From Ancylobacter aquaticus (lineage in GTDB: Bacteria; Pseudomonadota; Alphaproteobacteria; Rhizobiales; Xanthobacteraceae): a stretch of DNA of 64,000 nt. Below are positions 55,182-64,000 of this stretch, in pieces. The notes beneath the pieces are model-generated. The model was not told the DNA's origin and ran no database searches. It saw nothing but the letters and a program-made list of their open reading frames with translations. The stretch's first letter is position 1, and each line of letters opens with the position of its first letter. Where the stretch lies: the NCBI RefSeq assembly GCF_004339465.1, contig NZ_SMFY01000003.1, positions 310,001 through 374,000 of the forward strand. The letters run 5' to 3'. The position numbers and the translations under genes were made by a program.

Positions 55182-55931
55182 TCAGAGCACTCCCGCCGTC
55201 TTGAGGTGAGCGACCAGCTCGGCCGCCGAGGCCACCTTGATGCCGCCGGTGCGGCCCGAGGGCTCGGAGGTGGAGAGGATTTCCAGCCGGGGCGCGAGGT
55301 CGACGCCGAGCGCGGCGGCGGTCTTTTCCTCGATCGGCTTCTTCTTCGCCTTCATGATGTTGGGCAGCGAGGCATAGCGCGGCTCGTTGAGGCGCAGATC
55401 GGTGGTCAGCACCGCCGGCAGCGCCAGACGCAGCGTCTGCAGGCCGCCGTCGATCTCGCGGGTCACGTCCACCGTGCCCTCGCCGACCACCACCTTCGAG
55501 GCGAAGGTCGCCTGCGGCCAGCCGAGCAGGGCGGCGAGCATCTGGCCGGTCTGGTTGCAATCGTCGTCGATGGCCTGCTTGCCGAGGATGACGAGGGAAG
55601 GACCCTCGGCGGCGATGATGGCCTTGAGCAGCTTGGCGACGGTGAGCGGCTCGATGCCGGCCTCGTCGGTCTTCACCCAGATGCCGCGATCGGCGCCCAT
55701 GGCGAGCGCGGTGCGGATGGTCTCGTCGGTCTTCACCGGGCCAATGGAGACGGCGATGACCTCGCTGGCGACGCCGGCCTCGCGCAGGCGCAACGCTTCC
55801 TCGACGGCGATCTCGTCGAACGGGTTCATCGACATCTTGATATTGGCCAATTCGACTCCGGAGCCGTCGGCCTTGACCCGGATCTTGACGTTGTAGTCGA
55901 CCACCCGCTTCACGGGCACGAGGATCTTCAT
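55182..55931 (-). CDS. etfB: electron transfer flavoprotein beta subunit
   Basis: The 249-residue partner of EtfA, which carries AMP structurally. [37 protein letters not shown], and [20 protein letters not shown] with [15 protein letters not shown], the recognition-loop region, are all present. First gene of etfB-etfA-hbdA. Confidence 0.97.
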   Translation of the reverse strand: MKILVPVKRVVDYNVKIRVKADGSGVELANIKMSMNPFDEIAVEEALRLREAGVASEVIAVSIGPVKTDETIRTALAMGADRGIWVKTDEAGIEPLTVAKLLKAIIAAEGPSLVILGKQAIDDDCNQTGQMLAALLGWPQATFASKVVVGEGTVDVTREIDGGLQTLRLALPAVLTTDLRLNEPRYASLPNIMKAKKKPIEEKTAAALGVDLAPRLEILSTSEPSGRTGGIKVASAAELVAHLKTAGVL

Positions 55932-56153
55932 CACCTGTCTCCCCCTCGGGCAAGGTGCGAGACCTTGCCTCTGGCAGCCGCGTTGAGGCAGGCGGCGCCG
56001 CTGCGCAGGGCCGCGCAAGAAGCCGGAGAGGGGCGCTTGAGGGCGGAGCGTGGAGGGCGGGAGCGGCCTGCGAAAATCGCCGGCAAACTATGGTCCGGCC
56101 CCGGCACTGTCAACGCTCACCACGGCGTGCACGACGCCCGATCACACCGGCGA

Positions 56154-56873
56154 TCACACGGGCGGGCGCCCGTCCGGCGTGCCGTCGCGGGTCATCACCC
56201 ACAGCGGCACGCCCGGCCGCCGCAGGAACACGATGAGCACAGCGCCGGCCAGAAGCCCGACGATATGGGCCCACCACGCGGTTTCCTCGTCGCCGGACAT
56301 GAACAGGCTCCAAAGCTGGACGCCGATCCATGCGCCGAGCGGCAGGATGGCAGGCACCCGCAGCGGCACGCGCAAAAACATCAGCACCCAGATCCGCACA
56401 TTGGGGTGCAGCATGAGATAGGCGCCGACCAGCCCGGAAATTCCCGCCGAGGCGCCGACCAGCGGCGAGGCCGAATCGGGCACGGCAAGCGCATGGGCAA
56501 GGCCCCCGGCGACACCGCACAGCACATAAAACAGCAGGAAGCGGGCATGGCCGAGCGCGTCCTCTACATTGTCGCCGAACACCCAGAGGAAGGCCATGTT
56601 GCCGGCCAGATGCAGCCAGCCGCCATGCAGGAACATGTAGGTAACCAGCGTCAGCTCGGCCGGCAGGCGGACATATTCATCCGGCAGCACGGCCGCATGC
56701 GTGACCACGGCGGGAATGGCGCCGAAGCCGAAGGCGGAAGGAATGTCGATCTCGGCGCGGTAGCCATGCTGCACCAGCAGGAACACCAGCACGTTCACCG
56801 CGATCAGCGCCCAGGTGACATAGGCATGGGTGATCCCCTCCAGCGGGTTGTCGTCGTTGAAGGGGATGAGCAT
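56154..56873 (-). CDS. rhomboid-family intramembrane serine protease
   Basis: A 239-residue protein with six helices. MLIPFNDDNPLEGITHAYVT is followed by the L1-loop MFLHGGWLHLAGNMAFLWVF, the nucleophile region VGASAGISGLVGAYL, and the His helix AWWAHIVGLLAGA. The Ser-His dyad appears intact, though GASA replaces the usual GASG, so activity is likely but not certain. MLIPF is the start. Confidence 0.88.
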   Translation of the reverse strand: MLIPFNDDNPLEGITHAYVTWALIAVNVLVFLLVQHGYRAEIDIPSAFGFGAIPAVVTHAAVLPDEYVRLPAELTLVTYMFLHGGWLHLAGNMAFLWVFGDNVEDALGHARFLLFYVLCGVAGGLAHALAVPDSASPLVGASAGISGLVGAYLMLHPNVRIWVLMFLRVPLRVPAILPLGAWIGVQLWSLFMSGDEETAWWAHIVGLLAGAVLIVFLRRPGVPLWVMTRDGTPDGRPPV

Positions 56874-56960
56874 GGGGAACAGCGAATCTCGGAAGCGATG
56901 CGGCGCGCGACGCGGCGCCACATTGCCGCTTCGCGGACGAAAACGCCACCGCGCCGGCGC

Positions 56961-57626
56961 TTAACGCGCGGCGAGACCGAGCTGTTGCAGCGACGGCCGG
57001 GCCGCCATGTGGGCCCACCACGCGGCGAGCCCGGGATGCGCTGCCAGCAACGCGGCGCCTTCCGGCGCCTGCCTGACATAGTCGATCATCGGCGCGAGAT
57101 GGAGATCGGCAAGGCTGAGCTGGGGGCCGGCAAGGAACGGCGCCCCGGCCATGAGGGCCTCGATGGCGGCCAGACACAGCCGGGCCTCGTCAAGCGCGCC
57201 GACGAGGCGGGCCTCGTCGCTCGGCTCGCCGTGCGCGGGTTTCTCCACCCGCTCGACATAGACGCCCCAGACCAGCGCCCGATAGGCGTAGGAATCGGCG
57301 ATGCTGATGATCTGGTTGGCGCGCGCCCGTGCCCTCGCGTCGTCGGGCAAGAGAGGAGGGCCCGCTAAGGCCTCATTGACATAGCGGGTGATGGCGCCGG
57401 TCTCATAGAGACGGAAGCCGTCATGCTCGAACGCCGGAATCCGGCCGAAGGGGTGGCGCTCGCGATAACCGGGCGGCAGGCCCTCCGGCGCGAAAGGATC
57501 GACCGGCACCAATTCGTGGTCGACGCCCTTCTCGATCAGCGTCAGGCGGACGATGCGGACATAGACGCTGTCCGGCGTGCCGAAGACACGGGGCCGCGCG
57601 GCCGGCGCGTCGTCCGGGGCGGTCAC
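56961..57626 (-). CDS. glutathione S-transferase family protein
   Basis: A 221-residue protein with an N-terminal thioredoxin-like GST domain (VFGTPDSVYVRIVRLTLIEK; RIPAFEHDGFRLYETGAITR, where 'YETGAI' replaces the usual 'ESxAI' GSH site) and an alpha-helical C-terminal domain (LSLADLHLAPMIDYV). Substrate unknown. It overlaps the cobalamin adenosyltransferase gene by 4 bp (ATGA). Confidence 0.9.
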   Translation of the reverse strand: MTAPDDAPAARPRVFGTPDSVYVRIVRLTLIEKGVDHELVPVDPFAPEGLPPGYRERHPFGRIPAFEHDGFRLYETGAITRYVNEALAGPPLLPDDARARARANQIISIADSYAYRALVWGVYVERVEKPAHGEPSDEARLVGALDEARLCLAAIEALMAGAPFLAGPQLSLADLHLAPMIDYVRQAPEGAALLAAHPGLAAWWAHMAARPSLQQLGLAAR

Positions 57627-58243
57627 TCCCGCCCCGCCGCCGGCACCCAGAGCACGTCGCCGGTGTTCTCCCCGCCGGACTCGCCCTCGGCCGCCGCGCG
57701 GGCATTGGCGACGCGGCTCATGACGAAGAGCAGGTCGGAGAGCCGGTTGAGATATTTCACCGCTTCCGCGGTGACGAATTCGCCCAGCGTCGTGGAAAGC
57801 TCGACCGTCATCCGCTCGGCGCGGCGGCAGACGGTGCGGGCGACGTGCAGATGCGCCGCCGCCGGGGTGCCGGCCGGCAGCACGAAGGAGCGCAGCGGCT
57901 TGAGGCTTGAATTGAGCGTGTCGATGTCGCGCTCCAGCCGGTCGACCTGCGAGGCGACGATGCGCAGCGGGATGTAGCCGAGATCCTCGCCGGTTTCCGG
58001 CGTGGCGAGGTCGGCGCCGAGATCGAACAGGTCGTTCTGGATGCGCGCCAGTATCGCCTCCATGTCCGCCAGCGCCGGCTCGGCGCGCGTGTGCAGCCGG
58101 GCGACGCCGATCGTCGCGTTGGTCTCGTCCACCGTGCCATAGGCGGCCACGCGCAGATCATATTTCGGCCGCCGCTCGCCGGTGCCGAGCGCCGTGGTGC
58201 CGTCGTCGCCGGTGCGGGTGTAGATGCGGTTCAGCACGACCAT
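57623..58243 (-). CDS. PduO-type corrinoid adenosyltransferase
   Basis: Makes adenosylcobalamin from cob(I)alamin and ATP. The 206-residue protein has the ATP-binding N-terminus IYTRTGDDGTTALGTGERRP, then RVAAYGTVDETNATIGVAR, FVLPAGTPAAAHLHVARTVC and the C-terminal YLNRLSDLLFVMSR. It is the PduO/ATR family, not CobA. It precedes the GST and follows the HIG1-like gene. Confidence 0.95.
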   Translation of the reverse strand: MVVLNRIYTRTGDDGTTALGTGERRPKYDLRVAAYGTVDETNATIGVARLHTRAEPALADMEAILARIQNDLFDLGADLATPETGEDLGYIPLRIVASQVDRLERDIDTLNSSLKPLRSFVLPAGTPAAAHLHVARTVCRRAERMTVELSTTLGEFVTAEAVKYLNRLSDLLFVMSRVANARAAAEGESGGENTGDVLWVPAAGRE

Positions 58244-58253
58244 GGAAACCCTC

Positions 58254-58457
58254 TCAGCCCTGATTCATCAGGATGATGGTGAGCAGCACGAAGCACAGCG
58301 CCACGGCCTGCAGCAGAACGCGCCACTGCATCAGCTTCTGCGAGCGCTCGGGCGGGCCGCCGCGTGCCATGTTGGCAAGGCCGAGCACCAGCACCAGCGC
58401 CACCGAGCCGAGGGCGATGGGCAGGACGATGAATTTGGCGATGGTGACGAGGTCCAT
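58254..58457 (-). CDS. HIG1-like twin transmembrane protein
   Basis: A 67-residue protein with two helices (IAKFIVLPIALGSVALVLVL; LLQAVALCFVLLTIILM) joined by a basic loop GGPPERSQKLMQWRVLLQ, a HIG1-domain-like pattern found in Rhizobiales beside etfBA and the adenosyltransferase. HIG1 proteins in mitochondria attach to respiratory complexes; the bacterial role is not settled. Confidence 0.85.
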   Translation of the reverse strand: MDLVTIAKFIVLPIALGSVALVLVLGLANMARGGPPERSQKLMQWRVLLQAVALCFVLLTIILMNQG

Positions 58458-58501
58458 CGGGGTCTCCGGCAGCGCCCTGGGAACGCTGGATGGGCGAATT
58501 C

Positions 58502-58978
58502 TCAATTCAGGACGACAATGGCAGCGTTCAGGGCGGTGGCATAGGACACCCACGCCAGATAGGGAACCAGCAACCACGCGGCGATGCGGTCGATGCGCGT
58601 GCAGGCCCAGATCGTGGCCGCAATGGCGAGCCAAAGCGCCATCACCACGATGAGGGCCGCGCCCGGCGCCTCCAGCCCGAAGAACAGCGGCGACCACAGG
58701 GCGTTGAGCGCCAGCTGCGCCAGCCACAGGCCGATGGCCAGCCGGCGCGCCGGGGCAGGCGCGTGCAATTGCCACAGCCGCCAGAGCGCCACCGCCATCA
58801 GCACGTAGAGAATCGTCCAGGCGATGGGGAACGCCGAATCGGGCGGGGTCCAGGAGGGTTTGGCGAGCCCGGCATACCAAGTGGGAATCTGCGGCGCGGT
58901 GACGAGCGATCCGACCGCGCCGACGGCGAGGCAGAGGCCGACGGCGAGGACGAGGCGGAAGAAGGACAGGGTCTTCAT
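58502..58978 (-). CDS. tspO: TspO/MBR family protein
   Basis: A 158-residue five-helix membrane protein. SWTPPDSAFPIAWTILYVLM and WLAQLALNALWSPLFFGLEA are the TspO signatures. Bacterial TspO binds porphyrins and is linked to tetrapyrrole and stress control. It is upstream of the HIG1-like gene on the same strand. Confidence 0.93.
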   Translation of the reverse strand: MKTLSFFRLVLAVGLCLAVGAVGSLVTAPQIPTWYAGLAKPSWTPPDSAFPIAWTILYVLMAVALWRLWQLHAPAPARRLAIGLWLAQLALNALWSPLFFGLEAPGAALIVVMALWLAIAATIWACTRIDRIAAWLLVPYLAWVSYATALNAAIVVLN

Positions 58979-59086
58979 GGGGCACCTTCCAGGCTCGTGG
59001 CCGGCGTCAAATCGGTGTCAGGCAGGCGGCACGCGCGGACAGGCGCGCGGTCCGTGTTCGGCAATACGCGCGGAACGGCCATCGGT

Positions 59087-60058
59087 TCACCCGGGCTGGC
59101 CGGCGGCGTGGGTGGGGCCCGGGTGCGGGCGCGGCGCCCGGTCGGCCAGATTGCGGAAGGCGGCAGAGGCGCCGTCCAGCCGGGCGGTCCATTCCGGGTC
59201 CGGGCGCTGGCCGGCGATGGCGATGTCATAGGCCTGCAACAGCGCGGCGATCGACAGTGGCTCTATCAGCGCCGCCTTCAGCGCCCAGGCGGCAACGAGG
59301 GCGAAGACGACGCCGAAGCCGGTGAGCCCGCCCGGCAGCGCATAGGCGAGGCCGATCGCCGGGCCGAGCAGGAACAGGAAGAGGACCGCCGCCGCCGCAT
59401 ATTCAAACAGCGCGATCCAGATGGCGTTGCGGAGCATGGGGCCGGCATTCTGGGCGTAGAGCACAAGCCCGTCGCGTGCCGCCGCGGCGGGGGACGCTTC
59501 GCCATGGCGGATGATGTAGGCGAGGATGATCTCGTCGACGAGGCCGAGCGCCACCTTCAGCACTCCATTGACGAAGGCGTTCAGCGAGCGGAAGCCGGGT
59601 ATCCAGCCGGTGAGCAGGTTGAGCAGGCCGACAAGGGCCCGCACCACGCCGCGAATGAGCAGGTCGAGGGCGAAGAGCAGGTTCACCTCAAGAAAGCGCG
59701 CCCGCACCGTGGCGAGCGCATAGGCGATCTGCGCCCGCCCGCCCGGCAGTGCGCGGCCCTGCAGCAGCGCATCCATCGCGGCGACATGGCCGGCCTTTAC
59801 GAGATAGACGAGATATTGCCGCACCCACCACAGCACGCCGCAGACGAGGCAGAGGCCGGCGACCGCGCCGATCAGTGCCCCCGTGAGCGGCCCGTCGCCG
59901 GCGAAGGCGAGGCCGATTGTGAAGCCCGTGCCCGCGCCCAGTCCGGTGCCGAGCACGAAGCCGGAGGCGATGGCGGCATAGACGACGAGGCGCAGCAGCA
60001 CGAACGGCCAGGTGCGCAGCACCAGCGAGAGCGTGGTCGCAATCGAGAAATCCCACAT
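59087..60058 (-). CDS. conserved multi-pass membrane protein of unknown function
   Basis: A 323-residue protein with about six to seven hydrophobic helices and an amphipathic middle (AMDALLQGRALPGGRAQIAY). No catalytic motif was recognised. The N-terminal MWDFSIATTLSLVLRTWPFV leads into the first helix. The tail after ~290 is hydrophilic and Pro/Ala-rich. It is probably a single-gene unit. Confidence 0.75.
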   Translation of the reverse strand: MWDFSIATTLSLVLRTWPFVLLRLVVYAAIASGFVLGTGLGAGTGFTIGLAFAGDGPLTGALIGAVAGLCLVCGVLWWVRQYLVYLVKAGHVAAMDALLQGRALPGGRAQIAYALATVRARFLEVNLLFALDLLIRGVVRALVGLLNLLTGWIPGFRSLNAFVNGVLKVALGLVDEIILAYIIRHGEASPAAAARDGLVLYAQNAGPMLRNAIWIALFEYAAAAVLFLFLLGPAIGLAYALPGGLTGFGVVFALVAAWALKAALIEPLSIAALLQAYDIAIAGQRPDPEWTARLDGASAAFRNLADRAPRPHPGPTHAAGQPG

Positions 60059-60153
60059 GCCCGCCCCCCGGCGTCCGGCAAAACCCCGCCGCCGGGGGTG
60101 CCGGCGGCGGGGCAGGGTAGTCCGCTTTTACCTCAAGGGAAATCGGGGCCCGC

Positions 60154-60612
60154 TCAGGCCGCCAGATGCTTCTCGATCTCGTGGATCGGCAGCTTGACCA
60201 TGTCGCGGTCAACTTCGGCGGCGACGATGTCCTGCACGCCCTTGGACAGATGCGGGCGCAGCGCGCCAAGCGCGCGCGGGGCGGCGACGATGACCATCGA
60301 CTTGACCTCGCCGGCCGTCACGGCGGCATCGAGGCGGGCGGCAAGCTGGCGCATGAAGGCGCGCTCGCCCTCTTCCTGCCAGTCGGTCGGCTCCACCGAG
60401 GAGCGCGCCGAGCCCACCGACTGATGCACCCGGCCCGGCTGGTCGGTGCCCTGCTCGCGGGTCGGCGGGTTGTCCTGCTCATGCACCTCATGGGAACGGA
60501 GATTGGGGAAAAGGGCGTCTCCCTTGTTGCACAGGATCAGTGCCTTGCGCCCGTCGCACACGACGACCCACGCGCCTTCCTCGATCTTCATCTTGTCGTA
60601 GCTGGTGCTCAT
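60154..60612 (-). CDS. host attachment family protein
   Basis: A 152-residue protein of the 'host attachment protein' family (release-factor-1-like fold). WVVVCDGRKALILCNKGDAL near the start and MVIVAAPRALGALRPHL, then IHEIEKHLAA at the end, are the landmarks. The name comes from an Agrobacterium protein; the molecular role is unclear, perhaps RNA- or ribosome-related. Start at AGGAGG-spaced ATG 60612. Confidence 0.88.
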   Translation of the reverse strand: MSTSYDKMKIEEGAWVVVCDGRKALILCNKGDALFPNLRSHEVHEQDNPPTREQGTDQPGRVHQSVGSARSSVEPTDWQEEGERAFMRQLAARLDAAVTAGEVKSMVIVAAPRALGALRPHLSKGVQDIVAAEVDRDMVKLPIHEIEKHLAA

Positions 60613-60757
60613 GCGAGCCTCCTTGCCGTCTCGAACCCACTGCGCCAATAGGCGCCCGAAACGCGCCCGGGCGCCTTGACCAAGGTCAAGCCGCGGGAGA
60701 GGGGGAGGTTCCGCCGGGAGCACGTGCCGATCGGCGTGCGATGCGAAGGAATCGCGC

Positions 60758-61645
60758 TCAGAAGCGCCCTTCCCGGGCGCGGCGGATCGAGGCGTTGAGT
60801 TCGCCGCCATACACGAAGATCGAGGCGGTGGTGTAGAGAAAGACCAGCGCGATCATCACCGACGCGAGGCCCGCATAGGTGGTGACATAATTGCCGGCGA
60901 ATTCGGAGAGGTAGCGGCCGAAGGCGGCGCCGGCGGCCAGCCATAGGCCGAGCGTCACCAAGATGCCCGGCGCGACCTCGGCCATGGTACGTCGGCCGGC
61001 CGGCAGCCACATATGCGCCACCACCAGCGCCACGATCAGGATGACCGAGGTCGCGGCGTAGCGCAGGAAGGTGATGACCCAGCCGAACGGCTCCAGCGCC
61101 GGCACGTAGCGCACGGCGGCGAGCCACAGCACCGGGCCCAGCACGACGAGGAAGGACAGCGCCAGCAGGCCGGCGGCGCCGACGACGACATAGCCGATGG
61201 ATTCGAGGCGCAGCCAGTACCAGGAGCGCGCCTCGCGCATGCCATAGGCGCGGTTGAGGCCGATGCGCAGGCTTTCGATGCCGTTCGAGGAGAAATAGAT
61301 CGCCAGCACCACACCGATGGTCAGCACGTCGGTGCGGACCTGGGTGAGCACGTTGCGGATTTCGCGGCCGATGGGGTCGGCCACCTGCGCCGGCCAGGCC
61401 TCCAGCATCAGCTGTACCGTCTCATCCGCAAGGTTCTTGAAATCGAAGAACGCGGCGAGGGCGGTGACGAAGATGAGGAACGGGAACAGCGACATGAGCG
61501 CGGAAAGCGCGATGTGGCTGGCAATCGCCCAGCCATCATCCTCGACGAAGCGCCAGAAGGCGTCCCAGGCAATGTCGAAGGCGCGAAACAAGAGCGGCGG
61601 TCTCCTCGCGGATGCGGCTCGGCGGCGGGATTGTCGCCGTGACAT
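60758..61645 (-). CDS. YihY/BrkB-family membrane protein
   Basis: A 295-residue, about six-helix inner membrane protein. AIASHIALSALMSLFPFLIF and FSSNGIESLRIGLNRAYG with the C-terminal FLYTTASIFVYGGELNASIR are YihY/BrkB signatures. Its function is unsettled (it was once called RNase BN, wrongly). The ATG giving MSRRQSRRRA is preferred to the longer open frame. Confidence 0.9.
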   Translation of the reverse strand: MSRRQSRRRAASARRPPLLFRAFDIAWDAFWRFVEDDGWAIASHIALSALMSLFPFLIFVTALAAFFDFKNLADETVQLMLEAWPAQVADPIGREIRNVLTQVRTDVLTIGVVLAIYFSSNGIESLRIGLNRAYGMREARSWYWLRLESIGYVVVGAAGLLALSFLVVLGPVLWLAAVRYVPALEPFGWVITFLRYAATSVILIVALVVAHMWLPAGRRTMAEVAPGILVTLGLWLAAGAAFGRYLSEFAGNYVTTYAGLASVMIALVFLYTTASIFVYGGELNASIRRAREGRF

Positions 61646-61806
61646 CGGATGCTTGGGGGCAAATGGCAAGTCGCAAATGCGAATCCCGCCGGCGCAATAT
61701 GGTAAAGAGCGCGGCACTTACCATTTCGCTTTGGTGCCCGGATGCCCGCCTGTGCTAGACAGGGCGCCCGCTTTCACCACCCCCGACCAACTTGATGGGT
61801 GACGCC

Positions 61807-63153
61807 ATGACCGCCTCCTCCGCCCTGCGCGACGCTTCCGCCACCGAGACCCGCCTCGGTGCCCCGGCGCCGCGTGAGCAGGCGGAAGTGGCAGAGGATG
61901 TGGCGGCGCTGATGGCCGCGATCGGCACGCGTGCCCGCGCCGCCGCCCGCGTGCTGGCGCTCGCCCCGGCCGCGACCAAGGCCGCCGGGCTGATGGAAGC
62001 TGCGCGCGCGATCCGCGCCCACGCCGCAGCCATCCTCGCCGCCAACGCGCAGGACGTGGCGGCTGCGCAGGCCGCCGGCATCAGCCCGTCCATGCTCGAC
62101 CGCCTGACCCTCAATGCCGCGCGGCTGGAGGGCACCGCCCGCGCGGTGGAGGAGATCGCCGAACTGGCCGATCCCGTCGGCAAGGTGACGGAAAGCTGGG
62201 AACGACCCAACGGGCTGCGGCTGGAGCGCGTACGCACGCCGCTCGGCGTGATCGGCGTGATCTATGAGAGCCGGCCCAACGTAACCGCCGATGCCGGCGC
62301 CCTGTGCCTCAAGGCGGGCAATGCGGTGATCCTGCGCGGCGGCTCCGACAGCTTCAATTCCTCGCGCGCGATCCATGCCGCCATGGTGGAGGGGCTCGCC
62401 AGCGCGGGCCTGCCGCCCGACGCTATCCAGTTAGTGCCGACCCGCGACCGCGCGGCGGTGGGCGAACTGCTCGCCGGGCTCGGCGGCACTGTCGACGTGA
62501 TCGTGCCGCGCGGGGGAAAAAGCCTCGTCGCCCGGGTGCAGGCGGAGGCGCGGGTGCCTGTCTTCGCGCATCTGGAAGGGCTGGTGCACATCTATGTCGA
62601 CAAGGGCGCCGACCTTGGCAAGGCACTCGCCATCGTGAAGAACGCCAAGCTGCGGCGCACCAGCGTGTGCGGGGCGGCGGAGACGCTGCTGGTTGACCGC
62701 GCCGATGCCAGCCGCCTGCTGGCCCCGCTCGTCGCCATGCTGCTCGATGAGGGCTGCGCCGTGCGCGGCGACGCCGACACACAGGCCGCCGATGCGCGGG
62801 TGACGCCGGCCACCGACGAGGACTGGCGCACCGAATATCTCGATGCCGTCATCTCGGTGAAGCTGGTGGACGGTGTGGGCGCGGCCATCGACCATATCGA
62901 GTCCCATGGCTCGCACCACACCGACGCCATCCTCACCGAGGATGCGGACGTGGCCGAGCGGTTCCTCAACGAGGTCGATTCCGCCATCGTGGTGCACAAC
63001 GCCTCGACCCAGTTCGCCGATGGCGGCGAATTCGGCTTCGGCGGCGAGATCGGCATCGCCACGGGCCGCATGCACGCACGCGGGCCGGTGGGCGCCGAAC
63101 AGCTGACCTCGTTCAAATACCGCGTGCGCGGCACCGGCCAGATCCGGCCGTGA
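61807..63153 (+). CDS. proA: glutamate-5-semialdehyde dehydrogenase
   Basis: Reduces gamma-glutamyl phosphate in proline synthesis. The 448-residue aldehyde dehydrogenase-fold protein has [35 protein letters not shown], the catalytic Cys in [15 protein letters not shown], and the C-terminal [20 protein letters not shown] signature. Two ATGs are possible (61795, 61807); the second has a weak GGGTG 6 nt upstream. In Rhizobiales proA often precedes nadD, as here. Confidence 0.95.
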   Translation: MTASSALRDASATETRLGAPAPREQAEVAEDVAALMAAIGTRARAAARVLALAPAATKAAGLMEAARAIRAHAAAILAANAQDVAAAQAAGISPSMLDRLTLNAARLEGTARAVEEIAELADPVGKVTESWERPNGLRLERVRTPLGVIGVIYESRPNVTADAGALCLKAGNAVILRGGSDSFNSSRAIHAAMVEGLASAGLPPDAIQLVPTRDRAAVGELLAGLGGTVDVIVPRGGKSLVARVQAEARVPVFAHLEGLVHIYVDKGADLGKALAIVKNAKLRRTSVCGAAETLLVDRADASRLLAPLVAMLLDEGCAVRGDADTQAADARVTPATDEDWRTEYLDAVISVKLVDGVGAAIDHIESHGSHHTDAILTEDADVAERFLNEVDSAIVVHNASTQFADGGEFGFGGEIGIATGRMHARGPVGAEQLTSFKYRVRGTGQIRP

Positions 63154-63183
63154 CATGCCCTCTTTGAGCTGCCGCGCTTTTGC

Positions 63184-63222
63184 TCCCTCTCCCCGACGGG
63201 GCGAGGGCCGGGGTGAGGGGGC
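63184..63222. repeat. GC-rich intergenic repeat (CCCTCTCCCC type)
   Basis: CCCTCTCCCCGACGGGGCGA, then GGGCCGGGGTGAGGGGG, forms overlapping hairpins. It resembles the 'ccctctccccg...ggtgagggg' intergenic repeats widespread in high-GC proteobacteria. Located between proA and nadD. Confidence 0.6.
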
Positions 63223-63309
63223 GTTGGGGCCGGGATGACGGATCGCCGTTTACCCCCACCCGGCGGGTTCCGCGCCAACCTCTCCGAGGCGGAGAGGGGC
63301 GAGGCGGCG

Positions 63310-63918
63310 ATGCCGCCGCCCTTCACCCGCATGCCGCCGCTGGCGCCCGGCATGCGGATCGGGCTCTATGGAGGCAGCTTCAACCCGGCGCATGAGGCAC
63401 ACCGCGCCGCCAGCCTGCTGGCGCTGAAAAAGCTGCGGCTCGACCGCGTGTGGTGGCTGGTGACGCCCGGCAACCCGCTGAAGGACAATCGCGCGCTACC
63501 CCCGCTGGACCGGCGGCTGCAACAGGCTCGCGCCGTCGCCGCCCATCCCGCGCTGCTGCCGACCGGGCTGGAGGCGGGGCTTGGCACCCGCTTCAGCCAC
63601 GACACGGTGGCCGCGCTGGTGCGGCGCTATCCCTCTGTGCATTTCGTCTGGCTGATGGGGGCGGACAACCTCGCCTCGTTCCACCGCTGGCAGCACTGGC
63701 GCGCCATTGCCGGGCTCGTGCCGATGGCCATTATCGACCGCCCCGGCTGCACCTTCCCCGCCATGGCCAGCCCCGCCGCCACCGCGCTCGCCCGCTGGCG
63801 GCTGCCGGAGCGCGAGGCCGGGGCGCTCCCGCTGATGCGCCCCCCGGCCTGGGTGTTCCTGCACGGGCTCAAATCGCCGGTGTCGTCGACGCGAATCCGG
63901 GAGGCGGGCGAGGGGTGA
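63310..63918 (+). CDS. nadD: nicotinate-nucleotide adenylyltransferase
   Basis: Joins nicotinate mononucleotide to AMP in NAD synthesis. The ~202-residue protein has the nucleotidyltransferase motif [43 protein letters not shown] and the second site SSTRIREAG. The start is uncertain: the frame is open back to 63235 (inside the repeat zone), with ATG at 63310 (GAGGCGGCG upstream), 63331 and 63352 also possible. 63310 is used for its ribosome site. Confidence 0.9.
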   Translation: MPPPFTRMPPLAPGMRIGLYGGSFNPAHEAHRAASLLALKKLRLDRVWWLVTPGNPLKDNRALPPLDRRLQQARAVAAHPALLPTGLEAGLGTRFSHDTVAALVRRYPSVHFVWLMGADNLASFHRWQHWRAIAGLVPMAIIDRPGCTFPAMASPAATALARWRLPEREAGALPLMRPPAWVFLHGLKSPVSSTRIREAGEG

Positions 63919-64000
63919 GCGCGGGAGGGCGGTGCTGCGCCCCGCCTCGACCTTTCCCGAATCGTCTCACGCCGAAGCGCCGCCCGCCGGCAGCACCACG

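Overview
The window is high-GC chromosomal DNA with dense operons and short gaps. Gene content and order point to an alphaproteobacterium of the Hyphomicrobiales, and Xanthobacteraceae-like (Ancylobacter/Starkeya/Xanthobacter) is my best guess. Supporting signs are atpHAGDC without the F0 genes, metX-metW, a chorismate mutase-hisC-tyrC operon, an etfBA-hbd-cobalamin adenosyltransferase-HIG1 block, a DUF2794 gene and scattered intergenic palindromes. Family assignments are made by reading motifs; no database search was run.

The most distinctive region is 1.4-20 kb. On the minus strand lies a complete respiratory selenoprotein formate dehydrogenase locus: fdoG (UGA-coded selenocysteine at residue 200, with a visible bacterial SECIS hairpin), fdoH, fdoI, fdhE, selA, selB and selC (tRNA-Sec). 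The selB reading frame has no stop before selC and runs straight through the whole tRNA gene. The next same-strand gene is a Tat-exported bicupin oxalate decarboxylase, which would make formate in the compartment where FdoG oxidises it. On the plus strand are a TlpA-like thioredoxin, a Tat-exported transglutaminase-fold protein, selD, and a full nickel-pincer-nucleotide set (larA, larC, larE, larB), followed by an NAD-dependent reductase/epimerase. Selenium incorporation, formate respiration and the LarA cofactor pathway therefore sit together.

20-29.2 kb holds agmatine-to-putrescine genes (aguA, aguB), DUF2794 and DUF1223 genes, a structured intergenic element with a minus-strand terminator, aconitase, and ccmAB without ccmC. 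29.5-34.6 kb is the ATP synthase F1 operon atpHAGDC, closed by a clear intrinsic terminator. 34.6-41 kb carries a TenA-like protein, IF-1, an RhlE-type helicase, a methyltransferase, a decayed phd/parE toxin-antitoxin pair, metW and metX. 40.7-43.7 kb is an aromatic amino acid operon (chorismate mutase, hisC, tyrC).

43.7-53 kb contains a nucleoside deaminase, mmsA with a divergent LysR regulator, a MerR regulator and Zn/Cd/Pb P-type ATPase pair sharing a textbook 19-bp-spacer promoter, argH, a membrane-anchored TlpA and an EamA transporter flanked by near-identical repeats. 53-64 kb runs through 3-hydroxybutyryl-CoA dehydrogenase, etfA, etfB, rhomboid, GST, cobalamin adenosyltransferase, HIG1-like and TspO proteins, a membrane protein, a host-attachment-like protein, a YihY/BrkB protein, proA and nadD. 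There is no IS element, prophage or CRISPR array.
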